64,000 bases of DNA from Oscillospiraceae bacterium (GCA_034925865.1 JAYFRN010000014.1:1-64000), one strand, 5' to 3'. Positions 52,481 to 61,740 are shown, numbered from the stretch's first letter. Numbers and translations are program-made. Notes: generated from the letters alone by a model not told the origin.

Positions 52481-53632
52481 CTATTTTGAAAATTTCTTCA
52501 TTACGGTACAGATATTCATGACCGTGTCGTTTATATTATCCGCAGTTTGATCGATCACCTCGGAAAACGGCTTTGCCGCGTGAGAGACGGAAAACGCTGC
52601 TGTAATTCCAAGCTTTTCCGCGGCGCGTGTATATCCCGTCGCAAGCTCTCCGGCCACGACAATAACCGGGACGCGCGCATTCCGCGCATAGTCACAAATA
52701 CCGCAGACGGCCTTTCCGTTTACGCTCTGATCGTCAAAACGGCCCTCTCCGGTGATGATGAAATCGGCGCCATTGATCATTTTATCGAATCCGGCATGAT
52801 CAAGTAAAAGCTTTATTCCCGAGCTTACCTTAACATCGAAAAAGCCCATCAATCCCGCGGCTATGCCGCCTGCCGCTCCGCCGCTCTGACGCGTCATTAC
52901 GTCGCGTCCGGTAACGGACTCAATAAGCCGTGCGAATTGCGCCAGGTTATTGTCAAGCCTTTTCACGTCTTCGGGTGTCGCGCCCTTTTGCGGTCCGTAT
53001 ACGAACGACGCTCCGTTATAACCGCACAATGTATTCGTAACGTCACACGCCAGCACGATTTCGCATTGTCTGATCTTTTCGCTTACATGTGATGTATCAA
53101 TATCAGTGATTTCGGAAAGAGAATCTCCGCACGGACGCACCTGAGCGCCGTTTTTATCTGTAAAGCGTATTCCCATCGCGGTAAGCGCGCCTATTCCGCC
53201 GTCGTTTGTGGCGCTTCCGCCTAGCCCGAGGATGATCTTTTTGCATCCGTGGTTGACCGCGTCCGCAATGAGTTCTCCCGTTCCGAGCGTTGTGGCCTGT
53301 CCTACGATCCGGTTTTTCGACAGGTAAAGCCCGGATGCCTGCGCAAGCTCTATTATCGCCGTCGTCTTATCGGCAAGGATATAGTATTTTGCGGTAACCG
53401 GAGTAAATTCAGGACCTGTGACATCCTTTCTCACATATTCGCCCTTTGCGTTTCCGCCCTCATATGCAGTCACGAACGCATCCACGGTGCCCTCGCCGCC
53501 GTCCGCAATGGGGACGCAGACAACCTTCGCCTCCGGATAGACCTCCAATACGCCGCGACATGCAGCCAATGACGCGATCATGCTTGTCGCGCTTCCTTTA
53601 AAGGAAGCTATTGCAATGACTATTTTTTTCAT
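52481..53632 (-). CDS. glxK: Glycerate kinase
   Basis: Started at the ATG at 53632 (MKKIVIAIASFKG) with GAGGTGATTCAA; 383 aa, the normal length of type I glycerate kinases (GlxK/GarK), which phosphorylate D-glycerate. Motifs: N-terminal ASFKGSATSMIA, CVPIADGGEGTVDA, GLGGSATNDGGIGALTAMG (about 125-143), GASFVYGPQKGA and FIITGEGRFDDQS. All conserved. Divergent from rhaA with only 65 nt between starts, so a shared control region is possible. Confidence 0.93.
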   Translation of the reverse strand: MKKIVIAIASFKGSATSMIASLAACRGVLEVYPEAKVVCVPIADGGEGTVDAFVTAYEGGNAKGEYVRKDVTGPEFTPVTAKYYILADKTTAIIELAQASGLYLSKNRIVGQATTLGTGELIADAVNHGCKKIILGLGGSATNDGGIGALTAMGIRFTDKNGAQVRPCGDSLSEITDIDTSHVSEKIRQCEIVLACDVTNTLCGYNGASFVYGPQKGATPEDVKRLDNNLAQFARLIESVTGRDVMTRQSGGAAGGIAAGLMGFFDVKVSSGIKLLLDHAGFDKMINGADFIITGEGRFDDQSVNGKAVCGICDYARNARVPVIVVAGELATGYTRAAEKLGITAAFSVSHAAKPFSEVIDQTADNINDTVMNICTVMKKFSK

Positions 53633-53697
53633 TTGAATCACCTCAAAAGACATATTATATATATTATACATCCAAAACTCAAAAAGGAGAAGACATA

Positions 53698-54945
53698 ATG
53701 TACAAATTCGCGAAAAACAAATACGCAAACTCCGGAATTGATACGGAAAAAGCAATTGAAACTCTTTCTCATATACCGATAAGCCTTCATTGCTGGCAGG
53801 GAGACGACGTGACCGGCTTTGAAAACGCCGGCGCGACTCTTTCTGGCGGTATACAGGCTACCGGCAATTATCCCGGAAAAGCGCGCACTCCGGATGAGCT
53901 TATGTCCGACTTTGACGAGGCTTTTTCACTCATTCCGGGGAAAAAACGCATCAATCTGCATGCTTCATACGCGATAAAAAGCTCCGGTGCTGATGGTGCG
54001 GGCATAGACAGAGATTCGTACAAGCCATATCATTTTGAACCCTGGATCGGATACGCGAAGAAAAACGGATACGGCTTTGATTTCAATCCGACCTTTTTTT
54101 CACACAAGCTCGCCTCCGGCGGTATGACGCTTTCCAGTCCCGATGAAAATATCAGACGCTTCTGGATTGCCCACGCGAAGGCTTGCCGCGCGATATCCGA
54201 ATATGCCGCCCAAGAGCTGAACGACCATGTTTTGTGCAATATATGGATACCTGATGGATTAAAGGATATACCCGCCGACAGGTTTTCCCCGCGTGAACGG
54301 CTTGCGGACAGCCTTGATAAGATTTTCGCGGAAAAGCGTGCAGGTGTAATAGACAGCCTTGAAAGCAAGGTTTTCGGCATAGGTCTGGAAAGTTATACGG
54401 TCGGAAGCTCCGAATTTTATATCGGATATGCCGCTTCGCATAAGGATGTATATGTCCTCCTCGACAACGGGCATTATCATCCGACGGAATCGACGAGTGA
54501 CAAGATATCTTCGCTGCTGCAGTTTTTCAAATATGTGCCGCTCCATGTCACCCGTCACGTCAGATGGGATTCTGATCATGTCGTGCTTTTCGACGATGAA
54601 ATACGCGATATAGCCGCCGAAATAGTCCGCTGCGGTGCGGTCGACAGGGTTCTGATCGGACTGGATTTTTTCGACGCGTCGATCAACCGGATCGCGGCCT
54701 GGGTCATAGGCGCGCGCGCCATGCAGAAGGCGCTGCTTTCTGCGCTGCTCACCCCGCACGAACGCATGAAAAAGCTCCAGGACGAAGGTGCCTTCACGGA
54801 AAAGCTCATGCTTGGCGAAGAAATAAAGACATATCCTTTTTCTGCCGTATGGGACGAATACTGCTCAAGGCAGAACGTTCCGGCGGGAGAAGAATGGTTT
54901 GACAAAGTTAAAAAATATGAAAAGGATGTCCTTTCTCTGAGATAG
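53698..54945 (+). CDS. rhaA: L-rhamnose isomerase
   Basis: Enzyme of 415 aa converting L-rhamnose to L-rhamnulose in the cytoplasm. Hallmarks: SLHCWQGDDVTGFE (about 29-42), LHASYAI, GFDFNPTFFSHKLA, NIWIPDGLKD, VLLDNGHYHPTE (metal-binding acidic residue and His) and HVRWDSDHVV. Usual length. No rhaB, rhaD or transporter lies beside it, so the pathway is split. AAAAGGAGAAGACATA precedes the ATG. A family-B terminator starts 8 nt after the stop. Confidence 0.95.
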   Translation: MYKFAKNKYANSGIDTEKAIETLSHIPISLHCWQGDDVTGFENAGATLSGGIQATGNYPGKARTPDELMSDFDEAFSLIPGKKRINLHASYAIKSSGADGAGIDRDSYKPYHFEPWIGYAKKNGYGFDFNPTFFSHKLASGGMTLSSPDENIRRFWIAHAKACRAISEYAAQELNDHVLCNIWIPDGLKDIPADRFSPRERLADSLDKIFAEKRAGVIDSLESKVFGIGLESYTVGSSEFYIGYAASHKDVYVLLDNGHYHPTESTSDKISSLLQFFKYVPLHVTRHVRWDSDHVVLFDDEIRDIAAEIVRCGAVDRVLIGLDFFDASINRIAAWVIGARAMQKALLSALLTPHERMKKLQDEGAFTEKLMLGEEIKTYPFSAVWDEYCSRQNVPAGEEWFDKVKKYEKDVLSLR

Positions 54946-54952
54946 AAATGCG

Positions 54953-55195
54953 CTTAAGGACCCTTTTGGAAAAGGGTCCTTAAGAATCCCCTAAAACTCA
55001 TTTATAAAATTTGTCTCTGAATGAGATCTTTGCTTCCGGGAGCTTTTTGTAAAGGATCCTTAAGAATTCCCTAAAATTCATTTATGAAATTTGTCTCTGA
55101 ATGAGATCTTTGCTTCCGGGAGCTTTTTGTAAAGGATCCTTAAGAATCCCCTAAAACTCATTTATGAAATTTGTCTCTGAATGGATCTTAAAGGA
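54953..55195 (+). repeat. Family-B terminator followed by tandem 80-bp repeats
   Basis: The rhaA terminator (CTTAAGGACCC...GGGTCCTTAAG) is followed by copies beginning CCTTAAGAA at 54978, 55058 and 55138, exact period 80, each with CCCTAAAACTCATTTAT, AAATTTGTCTCTGAATGAGA and TCCGGGAGCTTTTTGTAAAG. The last copy is truncated, and a worn family-C hairpin (TTTCCGCGAAAAATC) follows at about 55255. Confidence 0.85.
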
Positions 55196-55302
55196 ATCCC
55201 CTAAAACTCATTAAATGACTCCTTTCCAAAGTGAGCTTTTAAGGGGTTCGGATACATTTCCGCGAAAAATCTTAGATAACTCTTGAACAGTGTTTCCGAT
55301 TT

Positions 55303-55408
55303 TTATTAAAAACAGCATTTAAATAAGCTTTGTTTAACTAGTGAGAAAAGCTCATTTACCAGTGCTTTTTCTCTTTAAACGGTAACTATTATGATGCCGA
55401 GTTAATAA
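55303..55408 (+). repeat. Family-A palindromic element
   Basis: Left arm TTATTAAAAACAGCATTTAA, inner GTGAGAAAAGCTC/GCTTTTTCTC, right arm GATGCCGAGTTAATAATA; 106 bp, 37 nt before the SGNH gene start. Confidence 0.75.
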
Positions 55409-55445
55409 TAAATATAAAAATAAATATATTTTCGAGGTTATAATC

Positions 55446-56519
55446 ATGAACGACAATAATCAAGCTGTCGACCAGAATCTTGTGGTAAAATCCTCGACAG
55501 GATTGACCGACGCTGTATTTTACAATGTAAAAGCACAACCCTTCGGACTGTACGGGCTTTACGAGCCTTATTCTGAAGGCTCTTTCACACGCATGCCGCA
55601 AAGCGTTTCCTCCACCGTAAACCCCGGCGTCGAATGGGGCGCGCACTTTACCGCCGGCGGCAGAGTGAGGTTTTCGACAGATTCTCCGTATATCGCGATA
55701 AAAGCCGTTATAAAAAGTGTCAGCCGCTTCCCTCATATGCCCATGACCAACTCGGCCGGCTTCGATATGTATGTTGACAAAGGTGGAGACAGCCGATATG
55801 TGCATACATTTGTTCCTCCGATGGATATGACCGACGGATTCGAATCCGCATACAATTTCCCGGAGTCCGGTACTCACAGCGTTACTGTTAATTTCCCGCT
55901 TTACGGCACAGTCGACCTTCTCTATATCGGGATTAAAGAAAACACCTCCGTATTTAAAGAAGCCGATTATATTCCCGTCAAGCCAATTTTATATTATGGC
56001 TCGTCGATCACCCAAGGGGGCTGCGCTTCACGCCCAGGCACCAGCTATCAGGCGATTATCTCCCGGAAATTTAATATTGATTATATAAATCTCGGATTTT
56101 CAGGGGCGGCGCGCGGAGAAGACACTATGACTGATTATCTTGCCGGCATAGACGCGTCCGTATTTGTCTGCGATTACGATTACAACGCGCCGGATGTGGA
56201 TCACCTTGAAAAAACACATTCGAGACTTTACCGCAGATACCGCGCCGTACGTCCGAATGTTCCAATTATTTTTGTTTCAAATCCCGATTATATCGATAAC
56301 GATGACAATATTCGCCGCCGTGAAATAATTTTCAGAACCTATTCGGAGGCATATCGCGGCGGAGATAAAGACGTATATTTTATCGACGGCGTAAACCTGT
56401 TCGGTACATACGGCCATGATTCCTGCACCGTCGACGGATGCCATCCGAATGACCTCGGCTTTTGGCGCATGGCTGATGTCATCGGAGAAACGATCGGAAA
56501 TATTTTAAGAAAGAAATAA
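55446..56519 (+). CDS. SGNH-family hydrolase (GxDLY-type carbohydrate esterase-like)
   Basis: Protein of 357 aa with an N-terminal beta-sandwich domain (about 1-175) and a C-terminal SGNH hydrolase. Block I ILYYGSSITQGG places the nucleophile at Ser 187; block II GFSGAARGE supplies the oxyanion Gly; block V DGCHPNDLGFW supplies Asp and His. This two-domain layout matches GxDLY/SGNH_hydro_2-type esterases acting on acylated sugars. No signal peptide, so cytoplasmic. Proximity to rhamnose isomerase and an M20 amidohydrolase suggests work on imported, modified glycans. Ribosome binding site GAGGTTATAATC. Confidence 0.85.
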   Translation: MNDNNQAVDQNLVVKSSTGLTDAVFYNVKAQPFGLYGLYEPYSEGSFTRMPQSVSSTVNPGVEWGAHFTAGGRVRFSTDSPYIAIKAVIKSVSRFPHMPMTNSAGFDMYVDKGGDSRYVHTFVPPMDMTDGFESAYNFPESGTHSVTVNFPLYGTVDLLYIGIKENTSVFKEADYIPVKPILYYGSSITQGGCASRPGTSYQAIISRKFNIDYINLGFSGAARGEDTMTDYLAGIDASVFVCDYDYNAPDVDHLEKTHSRLYRRYRAVRPNVPIIFVSNPDYIDNDDNIRRREIIFRTYSEAYRGGDKDVYFIDGVNLFGTYGHDSCTVDGCHPNDLGFWRMADVIGETIGNILRKK

Positions 56520-56520
56520 G

Positions 56521-56568
56521 CCTTAAGGACACTTTTGGAAAAGAGACCTTAAGAATCCCCTAAACTCA
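56521..56568 (+). terminator. Family-B terminator after SGNH gene
   Basis: CCTTAAGGACACTTTTGGAA...GAGACCTTAAG, then AATCCCCTAAACTCATT; stem has mismatches (ACAC/GAGA) but keeps the family layout. Confidence 0.65.
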
Positions 56569-56603
56569 TTCTAAATCCATTCCTGTATGAGCTTTTTGGG
56601 GGT

Positions 56604-56633
56604 CCGGGGACTTTTTCGCTAAAAAGTCCCCGG
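56604..56633. terminator. Family-C hairpin
   Basis: CCGGGGACTTTTT-CGCT-AAAAAGTCCCCGG, preceded by GAGCTTTTTGGGGGT; follows the family-B unit by about 35 nt and ends 18 nt before the M20 gene. Confidence 0.7.
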
Positions 56634-56651
56634 CAGTAATAAAAGGGTTTT

Positions 56652-57824
56652 ATGATGAATTTATCAGAAAAATTAATTTCGCTCCGCCGCGAGCTTCATA
56701 TGTATCCGGAGATCGGCTTTGATCTGCCGCGCACTCACGCGCTAGTCCGACGCGAGCTGGACGATATCGGAATCGGCGGAGAAAATGCGCGTGAATGCGG
56801 AAAAAGTAGTCTTTACGTTTATATCAATCCGGAAAAAGCCTCTCGATATACCATAGCGCTCAGAGCCGATATGGATGCGCTTCCCATTACGGAGAGAAGC
56901 AGCCGTGAATACGCTTCACGCATACCTGGGGCGATGCATGCCTGCGGGCATGACGCGCATACCGCGATAATGCTCGGCGCGGCACGTTTGCTTTTTGAAC
57001 GTAAAGATAAACTTGCCTGCGCAGTAAAGCTTTTATTTCAGGCAAACGAAGAAGGATATGACACCGGGGCGAAATATGTGGCCGAGGCGGGCTTTACAGA
57101 CGATGTCGATATAATCGCCGGGCTTCATGTCGGCAACGATGTGCCCTCCGGATATATCGGGCTTTGTCCCGGCGCGGCAATGGCCGGCAGCCATACCGTA
57201 AAGGTTGATTTTTTCGGAAAACCGGCGCACGCCACCCAAATGCAGCTGGGAGCAGATTCTATTGCAATGGCGGTTGAGGCTTACCAGAGAATAAACGCAA
57301 TGAATTCGCGTTTTTTCAGCGCCGATGACAAACGTGTTGTTTTCGTCGGAGTATTGCGCGGCGGAGAAGCGCCGAATATCGTCTGCGCAAAATCGCACAT
57401 GGAGCTGACTGTCCGCGCCTTCGATATCGCGCTGGATAAAAAAATAATTGATATGATTTACTCCGCCTGCCGCGGCGCCGCGTCAGATTTCCGCGGAAGC
57501 TGTGAAATTGATTCTGCGCATTATACGTTTCCGGTGATAAACGACGCTTTTCTCTGTGCTTCGGTGGAGCGCACGGCAAGAGCCGTCGTGGGAAAAGATC
57601 GATTTGTCGTCATTCCTCCGCAGATGGGCAGCGAGGACTTTTCGTTCTATCAGCAAAAAATACCGGGCATTTTCTTCCGTCTCGGCACGCGCGGAGCCGG
57701 CAATTCGGAGGCGCACACCGATACCTTCGATCTCGACGAATCTCAGCTTACGCTTGGCGCGGATATGTTCCTGGGCTTCGTCCGCGACAACATGAATAAC
57801 CTCCGCTCAGAAGATAAGCGCTGA
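56652..57824 (+). CDS. M20-family amidohydrolase
   Basis: Protein of 390 aa of the M20D aminoacylase/HipO-type group. Motifs: LRRELHMYPEIGF (about 11-23), IALRADMDALPI, metal-binding MHACGHDAHT (about 97-106), FQANEEGYDTGAKY in place of the usual PAEE, GLHVGNDVPSG, HATQMQLGADSI dimerisation loop and the C-terminal GSEDFSFY plus EAHTDTFDLDE. The NEE variant of the PAEEG motif keeps the acidic residues. Likely hydrolyses an N-acyl amino acid or amino sugar. AAAGGGTTTT before tandem ATGs sets the start. Confidence 0.9.
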   Translation: MMNLSEKLISLRRELHMYPEIGFDLPRTHALVRRELDDIGIGGENARECGKSSLYVYINPEKASRYTIALRADMDALPITERSSREYASRIPGAMHACGHDAHTAIMLGAARLLFERKDKLACAVKLLFQANEEGYDTGAKYVAEAGFTDDVDIIAGLHVGNDVPSGYIGLCPGAAMAGSHTVKVDFFGKPAHATQMQLGADSIAMAVEAYQRINAMNSRFFSADDKRVVFVGVLRGGEAPNIVCAKSHMELTVRAFDIALDKKIIDMIYSACRGAASDFRGSCEIDSAHYTFPVINDAFLCASVERTARAVVGKDRFVVIPPQMGSEDFSFYQQKIPGIFFRLGTRGAGNSEAHTDTFDLDESQLTLGADMFLGFVRDNMNNLRSEDKR

Positions 57825-57941
57825 GTATTTACTCAACTCCTGGTTCTGAGCAAAAACATAAAATTACGCTTTTTTATGAAATTTATCAAATAACGGAAAT
57901 AAAATTGAAAAATTATAGTAGGCGCGAAATTAGTCCGGTTG

Positions 57942-58047
57942 TTATTAACTCGGCATTTAAATAATTACCGCTTAAGAGAGAAAAGACTCTGGTATATGGG
58001 CTTTTCTCTCTTATAAAACACCACTTATTTAAATGCCGTTTTAATAA
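57942..58047 (-). repeat. Best-preserved family-A palindromic element
   Basis: In the opposite orientation to most copies. Both 23-bp ends (TTATTAACTCGGCATTTAAA and its near-complement ending GCCGTTTTAATAA) and the inner stem AAGAGAGAAAAG/CTTTTCTCTCTT are intact. Used here as reference for the family. Confidence 0.85.
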
Positions 58048-58100
58048 TCTCACGCGCCTATTCAACATAATCGGATGGAATAGCTTTACTAAGGATATAT

Positions 58101-58922
58101 ATGACTGAAATAATTATTTGCAGCAAAAACGACATATATCAAAAATTTGAAGTGCTGAAAACAAATCGAAATAAGCGATATCATTATAATGAATTTCTTG
58201 TAGAAGGCGTACGCAGTCTGAAAGAAGCCGCCAATAACCGTTGGAAAATAAAAGGTTTTTTGTACGACAAGACTTCTCTCTCGGACTGGGCAAAAGACAT
58301 GATTCGCAGTGTAAATACTGAGGTCAACTATTGTCTTTCAGCAAATCTTTTAAGCGACCTGAGTGGAAAGAATGACGGCTCCGAATTGATGGCAATCATA
58401 GAAATGCGAGAAGATAGCCTAGACAAAGCAAATATATCAGAGAATCCATTTATTGTCTTATTTGACAGACCATCCAATAAAGGTAATTTAGGAACTATGA
58501 TACGTTCCTGTGATGCGCTCGGAGCAGATCTTTTAATTTTAACAGGTCATGCAGTTGACTTGTACGACCCTGATGTTGTAGTATCTTCTATGGGATCATT
58601 TTTTAATTTACCGGTAGTCCGTGTATCGGACAACAAACTTCTATATCAATATATTAGTAGATTGAAAAAACAATATCCCACCTTCACAACTATTGGCACG
58701 ACAGCACATAAAAAAGAGCCGATATATAATATTAATTTAACTCAACCGCTTATACTAATGATTGGGAATGAGACAATGGGATTGAGCAATGAATTCAAAG
58801 AATACTGTGATATTCTATGCACAATCCCAATGAGTGAAAAATCATATGCCTCGTCCTTCAATGTAAGCTGTGCGGCGTCAATATTAATGTATGAGGTCGC
58901 CAAGCAACGGAGCAATCAGTAA
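58101..58922 (+). CDS. SpoU/TrmH-family RNA 2'-O-methyltransferase
   Basis: SPOUT methyltransferase of 273 aa with an N-terminal L30e-like RNA-binding domain (FLVEGVRSLKEA) and the SpoU catalytic motifs: motif 1 NKGNLGTMIRSCDALG (about 131-146), motif 2 ILMIGNETMGLS and motif 3 IPMSEKSYASSFNVSCAASI. It adds a 2'-O-methyl to a rRNA or tRNA ribose; the target is unknown. Its sequence is clearly more AT-rich than the neighbouring M20 and rhaA genes, hinting at separate acquisition. Followed by a strong terminator. Confidence 0.88.
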   Translation: MTEIIICSKNDIYQKFEVLKTNRNKRYHYNEFLVEGVRSLKEAANNRWKIKGFLYDKTSLSDWAKDMIRSVNTEVNYCLSANLLSDLSGKNDGSELMAIIEMREDSLDKANISENPFIVLFDRPSNKGNLGTMIRSCDALGADLLILTGHAVDLYDPDVVVSSMGSFFNLPVVRVSDNKLLYQYISRLKKQYPTFTTIGTTAHKKEPIYNINLTQPLILMIGNETMGLSNEFKEYCDILCTIPMSEKSYASSFNVSCAASILMYEVAKQRSNQ

Positions 58923-58999
58923 TTTGGATAAATACAGTTAGTTGATTTGTTGTGCGTCCTGACTGTTCAAAAGGTGATCTCAAATGGTGTATTCTGCAG

Positions 59000-59028
59000 G
59001 GCGGCAGTATATTTTCTGCCGCCTTTTT
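59000..59028 (+). terminator. Terminator of the SpoU gene
   Basis: GGCGGCAG-TATATTTT-CTGCCGCC followed by TTTTT. Confidence 0.85.
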
Positions 59029-59120
59029 GTCGCCCAGGTCAATTCGTTAAACTCCGGGGACTCGGGGGACAGAATCGCCGATTTAATTTTAATAACAATC
59101 AGTTGCTATAGATTTCTCTT

Positions 59121-59186
59121 TTATTAACTCGGCAATTACACAATTACCACTAAAAGAGAGAAAAGGCTCTGGTATATGTTTTAATA
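59121..59186 (-). repeat. Truncated family-A element
   Basis: TTATTAACTCGGCAATTACA, AAAAGAGAGAAAAGGCTCTG and GTATATG match the copy at 57942, but the second half is deleted and joins TTTTAATAAACCACTT directly. Confidence 0.65.
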
Positions 59187-59257
59187 AACCACTTGACAAG
59201 ACACTATGTTTATGTATGAGCCGGTATATAATAAAAAAATATATTTTCAGAATTATA

Positions 59258-59296
59258 TTGACAATTGTAGTATTGAGTGCTATTATAATATTACAA
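59258..59296 (+). promoter_or_regulatory. Promoter with BlaI-like operator dyad
   Basis: TTGACA (59258-59263), 17 nt, TATTAT (59281-59286). TTGTAGTAT (59265-59273) and ATATTACAA (59288-59296) form an inverted repeat with one mismatch bracketing the promoter, with the TGTA/TACA cores typical of BlaI/MecI boxes. Confidence 0.65.
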
Positions 59297-59341
59297 ACGT
59301 AGAATAACTTTACATAATTAGAACAAGCGAGGTGAATTTCA

Positions 59342-59764
59342 ATGCGGAAAAAAACCTTTACCGCAAAAAAAATCGTGAAGCTCCCCGACAGCGAGCTCAA
59401 CCTGATGATGCTCATCTGGGAGGAATATTCAAACGGAGAAAAAAAGATAACCGCTTCAATGCTTACAGAGCGGCATCCGGAAACGCTCGGAGAGCTAAAG
59501 CCAACGACTGTTCTGACGCTCCTCACGAGGCTTGAGCAGAAGGGCTTTATAGAAATCGATAAAGAAAGACGTCCGAATTACTGCGTTCCTTTGATTCAGG
59601 AAAAGGAATATAAACAACTGATTACCGAGGATTTTGTAAATGTTGTATACAGAAAGGACGCGAAAAGTCTTGTCTGCGCTCTTATCAGGCAAAACAAACT
59701 CGCGGAGGAAGACATCCGGGAAATCAGAGATATGATCGCGTCTGAAATCGACGCTGACAGTTGA
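59342..59764 (+). CDS. BlaI/MecI-type transcriptional repressor
   Basis: Protein of 140 aa with the penicillinase-repressor winged helix: LPDSELNLMMLIWEE (about 14-28), ITASMLTERHPETLGELKPT and recognition/wing TVLTLLTRLEQKGFIEIDKE, then a dimerisation tail. In BlaI systems cleavage occurs between Asn and Phe in the tail; here no obvious N-F pair is seen in that part. It should repress its own operon through the dyad upstream and be inactivated via the M56 protein encoded 24 nt later. GAGGTGAATTTCA precedes the ATG. Confidence 0.87.
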   Translation: MRKKTFTAKKIVKLPDSELNLMMLIWEEYSNGEKKITASMLTERHPETLGELKPTTVLTLLTRLEQKGFIEIDKERRPNYCVPLIQEKEYKQLITEDFVNVVYRKDAKSLVCALIRQNKLAEEDIREIRDMIASEIDADS

Positions 59765-59788
59765 TTTTCGATCGGTGGAGTTGTTATC

Positions 59789-61462
59789 ATGAGTATGAGT
59801 ATGAATATGATTTTGCTGAAGCTTATTCTCTCCGGTGTGTTTTGCTCGCTCGGGGCATCGGTGATACACATAATAAAGCTTAAACACAAAAGGCATTCGG
59901 AAACCGCCGCCGGAATATATTACGCCGCGATCGCCGTTTTGCTTCTCTCTGCATTTCCTCTCTCAGCAGGTTTATCCGTAAAGCCGGTATTTACAATTTC
60001 GTCATCGTCCGTCGGGAGCCAACCGGAACAGCCTGGACAGAGTATAAAAGACACTGAAAAATATTCAGACATATATTATTCCGGTTCATATGCCGTCCCC
60101 TCAACCGGCGAAAGCGAAAGCATCTCATCTCCGGTTACTTCCTCAAAAAAGCTTTTCTCGATACCCGAGAATGCGGTGATGTCGATAGTGATTATATGGC
60201 TTGCCGGCGCGTCCGCCGCGATTGTTAAGCGTGTATACAGCTATATGAAAATAAAAAAATCGCTTTTAAAAAATTCGCACCCCCTCGCAGTCAAAAGCAG
60301 CAAAATCTCAAACGCGGATGAGATCATTTCTATGTTTGCCAAAGTGAAAGAAGCATGCGGAGTTAAAAAGGCTTCCATCAGAATATTGAACTCGGATTTT
60401 TCATTCTCGCCTTGCACTTTCGGCATTATAAACCCGGTCGTCTATATCACTCAGTCAGTCGCTTCTATAAACTCCGGGTTGGAGTATGTGTTCATCCATG
60501 AATGCATGCATATCAAATACCGTGATCCGGCATTACGGCTCGGCGCGAGCCTTGCATCCTGCATTCATTGGTTCAATCCTATGTCTGCAATGCTTTTACG
60601 CGACCTTGAAGAGCTGTGTGAATTTCAAAACGATTCGCGGGTGCTTTCGGTTTCAGGCAAGGAAGGCTTTACCCGATATGCCAATACGCTTTTTGAGATC
60701 GCTCTGCTCATTTCGGCAAATCCTGTTCCCACGTCTGATTCTACCGCAGCATGTATTTTATCATGCTGCAGCAATGAAAAGAATAATTTATTAAGGAGGC
60801 TTACCCTGATGAAGTACAATAGATTTTCGAAACGCCGCTCCGCTGTTTCGGCCGCGATATGCTTTTTGCTCGTCTTCGCAGTCATGGCGGGCAATACTGT
60901 GCTTATGAATTCCTGCGGAACCGGTAAAAATCCCGGGACGACCGAAACAAACCAGATTCAAACAGCTACGACCTCAAGCCAAACAAATACTCCTGTTATA
61001 AATACCGGTATACAAGCGCCGGTTTTCATCGGTATCTCAGCGATTTCATTCCCTCTAGACAAAAAAGACTGCGCGATAAAAAATTATCTCGGTCTGATCA
61101 TCGGAGCTGATTATGAGCCCGCGATTTATGAAAGCATTAAAACAGCAGAAAAAATCGATGATTTATATTACCTTGTAAACGGTGAAAAGGTCAGCTGTTT
61201 TCCGATAAAAATCGAGAAAAATTTATTGGATTCTATTACGGAAAAAATAAAATTAAAAAGCGAATTCGATTCAAATAGGCTAAGAGCTTTTTATATATTA
61301 AGAGATTCACATGATCCTTTACTGACCGATGAACAGCGCGAAGCAATCATTAAAGGCTGCCCTGAAAGCGAATATTGTCCGTTTTATATTCTACCAGTAA
61401 ATATTTCAGATCATGAACTGAAGCTTATTAATAGCACTTTTGCTGAATACGAAATTTTCTAA
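59789..61462 (+). CDS. BlaR1/MecR1-like M56 metalloprotease sensor
   Basis: Membrane protein of 557 aa. N-terminal helices, a large loop, then the zinc protease motif HECMH (His 237, Glu 238, His 241) with the downstream acidic LRDLEELCEFQNDSRVL, and a last transmembrane helix at about 350-370. The C-terminal 180 residues outside the membrane (after a Thr-rich linker) do not show the penicillin-binding SxxK/SxN/KTG motifs of BlaR1, so the signal is probably not a beta-lactam acylating the sensor. Partner of the BlaI-like repressor. GGTGGAGTTGTTATC precedes the ATG. Confidence 0.85.
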   Translation: MSMSMNMILLKLILSGVFCSLGASVIHIIKLKHKRHSETAAGIYYAAIAVLLLSAFPLSAGLSVKPVFTISSSSVGSQPEQPGQSIKDTEKYSDIYYSGSYAVPSTGESESISSPVTSSKKLFSIPENAVMSIVIIWLAGASAAIVKRVYSYMKIKKSLLKNSHPLAVKSSKISNADEIISMFAKVKEACGVKKASIRILNSDFSFSPCTFGIINPVVYITQSVASINSGLEYVFIHECMHIKYRDPALRLGASLASCIHWFNPMSAMLLRDLEELCEFQNDSRVLSVSGKEGFTRYANTLFEIALLISANPVPTSDSTAACILSCCSNEKNNLLRRLTLMKYNRFSKRRSAVSAAICFLLVFAVMAGNTVLMNSCGTGKNPGTTETNQIQTATTSSQTNTPVINTGIQAPVFIGISAISFPLDKKDCAIKNYLGLIIGADYEPAIYESIKTAEKIDDLYYLVNGEKVSCFPIKIEKNLLDSITEKIKLKSEFDSNRLRAFYILRDSHDPLLTDEQREAIIKGCPESEYCPFYILPVNISDHELKLINSTFAEYEIF

Positions 61463-61532
61463 ATAACTTCGCTTTCTATTCTTTACAAGCGTCGGTTTCT
61501 CGGTTTGGATAAAACTTATCATGATTTCGATA

Positions 61533-61562
61533 AAATTCGCGCGGTTTCGCGCGAATTTTTTT
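61533..61562 (+). terminator. Terminator after the M56 gene
   Basis: AAATTCGCGCG-GTTT-CGCGCGAATTT followed by a T-run; perfect 11-bp stem. Confidence 0.85.
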
Positions 61563-61588
61563 ATACAGGCGTTCATTTCTGAAGACTG

Positions 61589-61680
61589 CAATTAAATATT
61601 ATTTGATATATATGAAATAATTTTCCATATATCACAGCCTTTTCTCTCATAAAGCGTGATTATTTAATCCGGTGCTAACA
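61589..61680 (+). repeat. Degenerate family-A element
   Basis: AATTAAATATTATTTGATAT, CCATATATCACAGCCTTTTC and TCTCATAAAGCGTGATTATT followed by TAATCCGGTGCTAAC retain family-A order with worn arms. Confidence 0.5.
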
Positions 61681-61740
61681 ATCACAAAACATCGCTTTCA
61701 GCATAAAATACAACAAAAAGCCTTTAGGATGGTATTTGAA

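Noticed and set aside
54978-55195. Regular 80-bp repeats considered as a CRISPR array
   Set aside because: The whole 80-bp unit is conserved, with no short repeat/variable spacer pattern and no cas genes.
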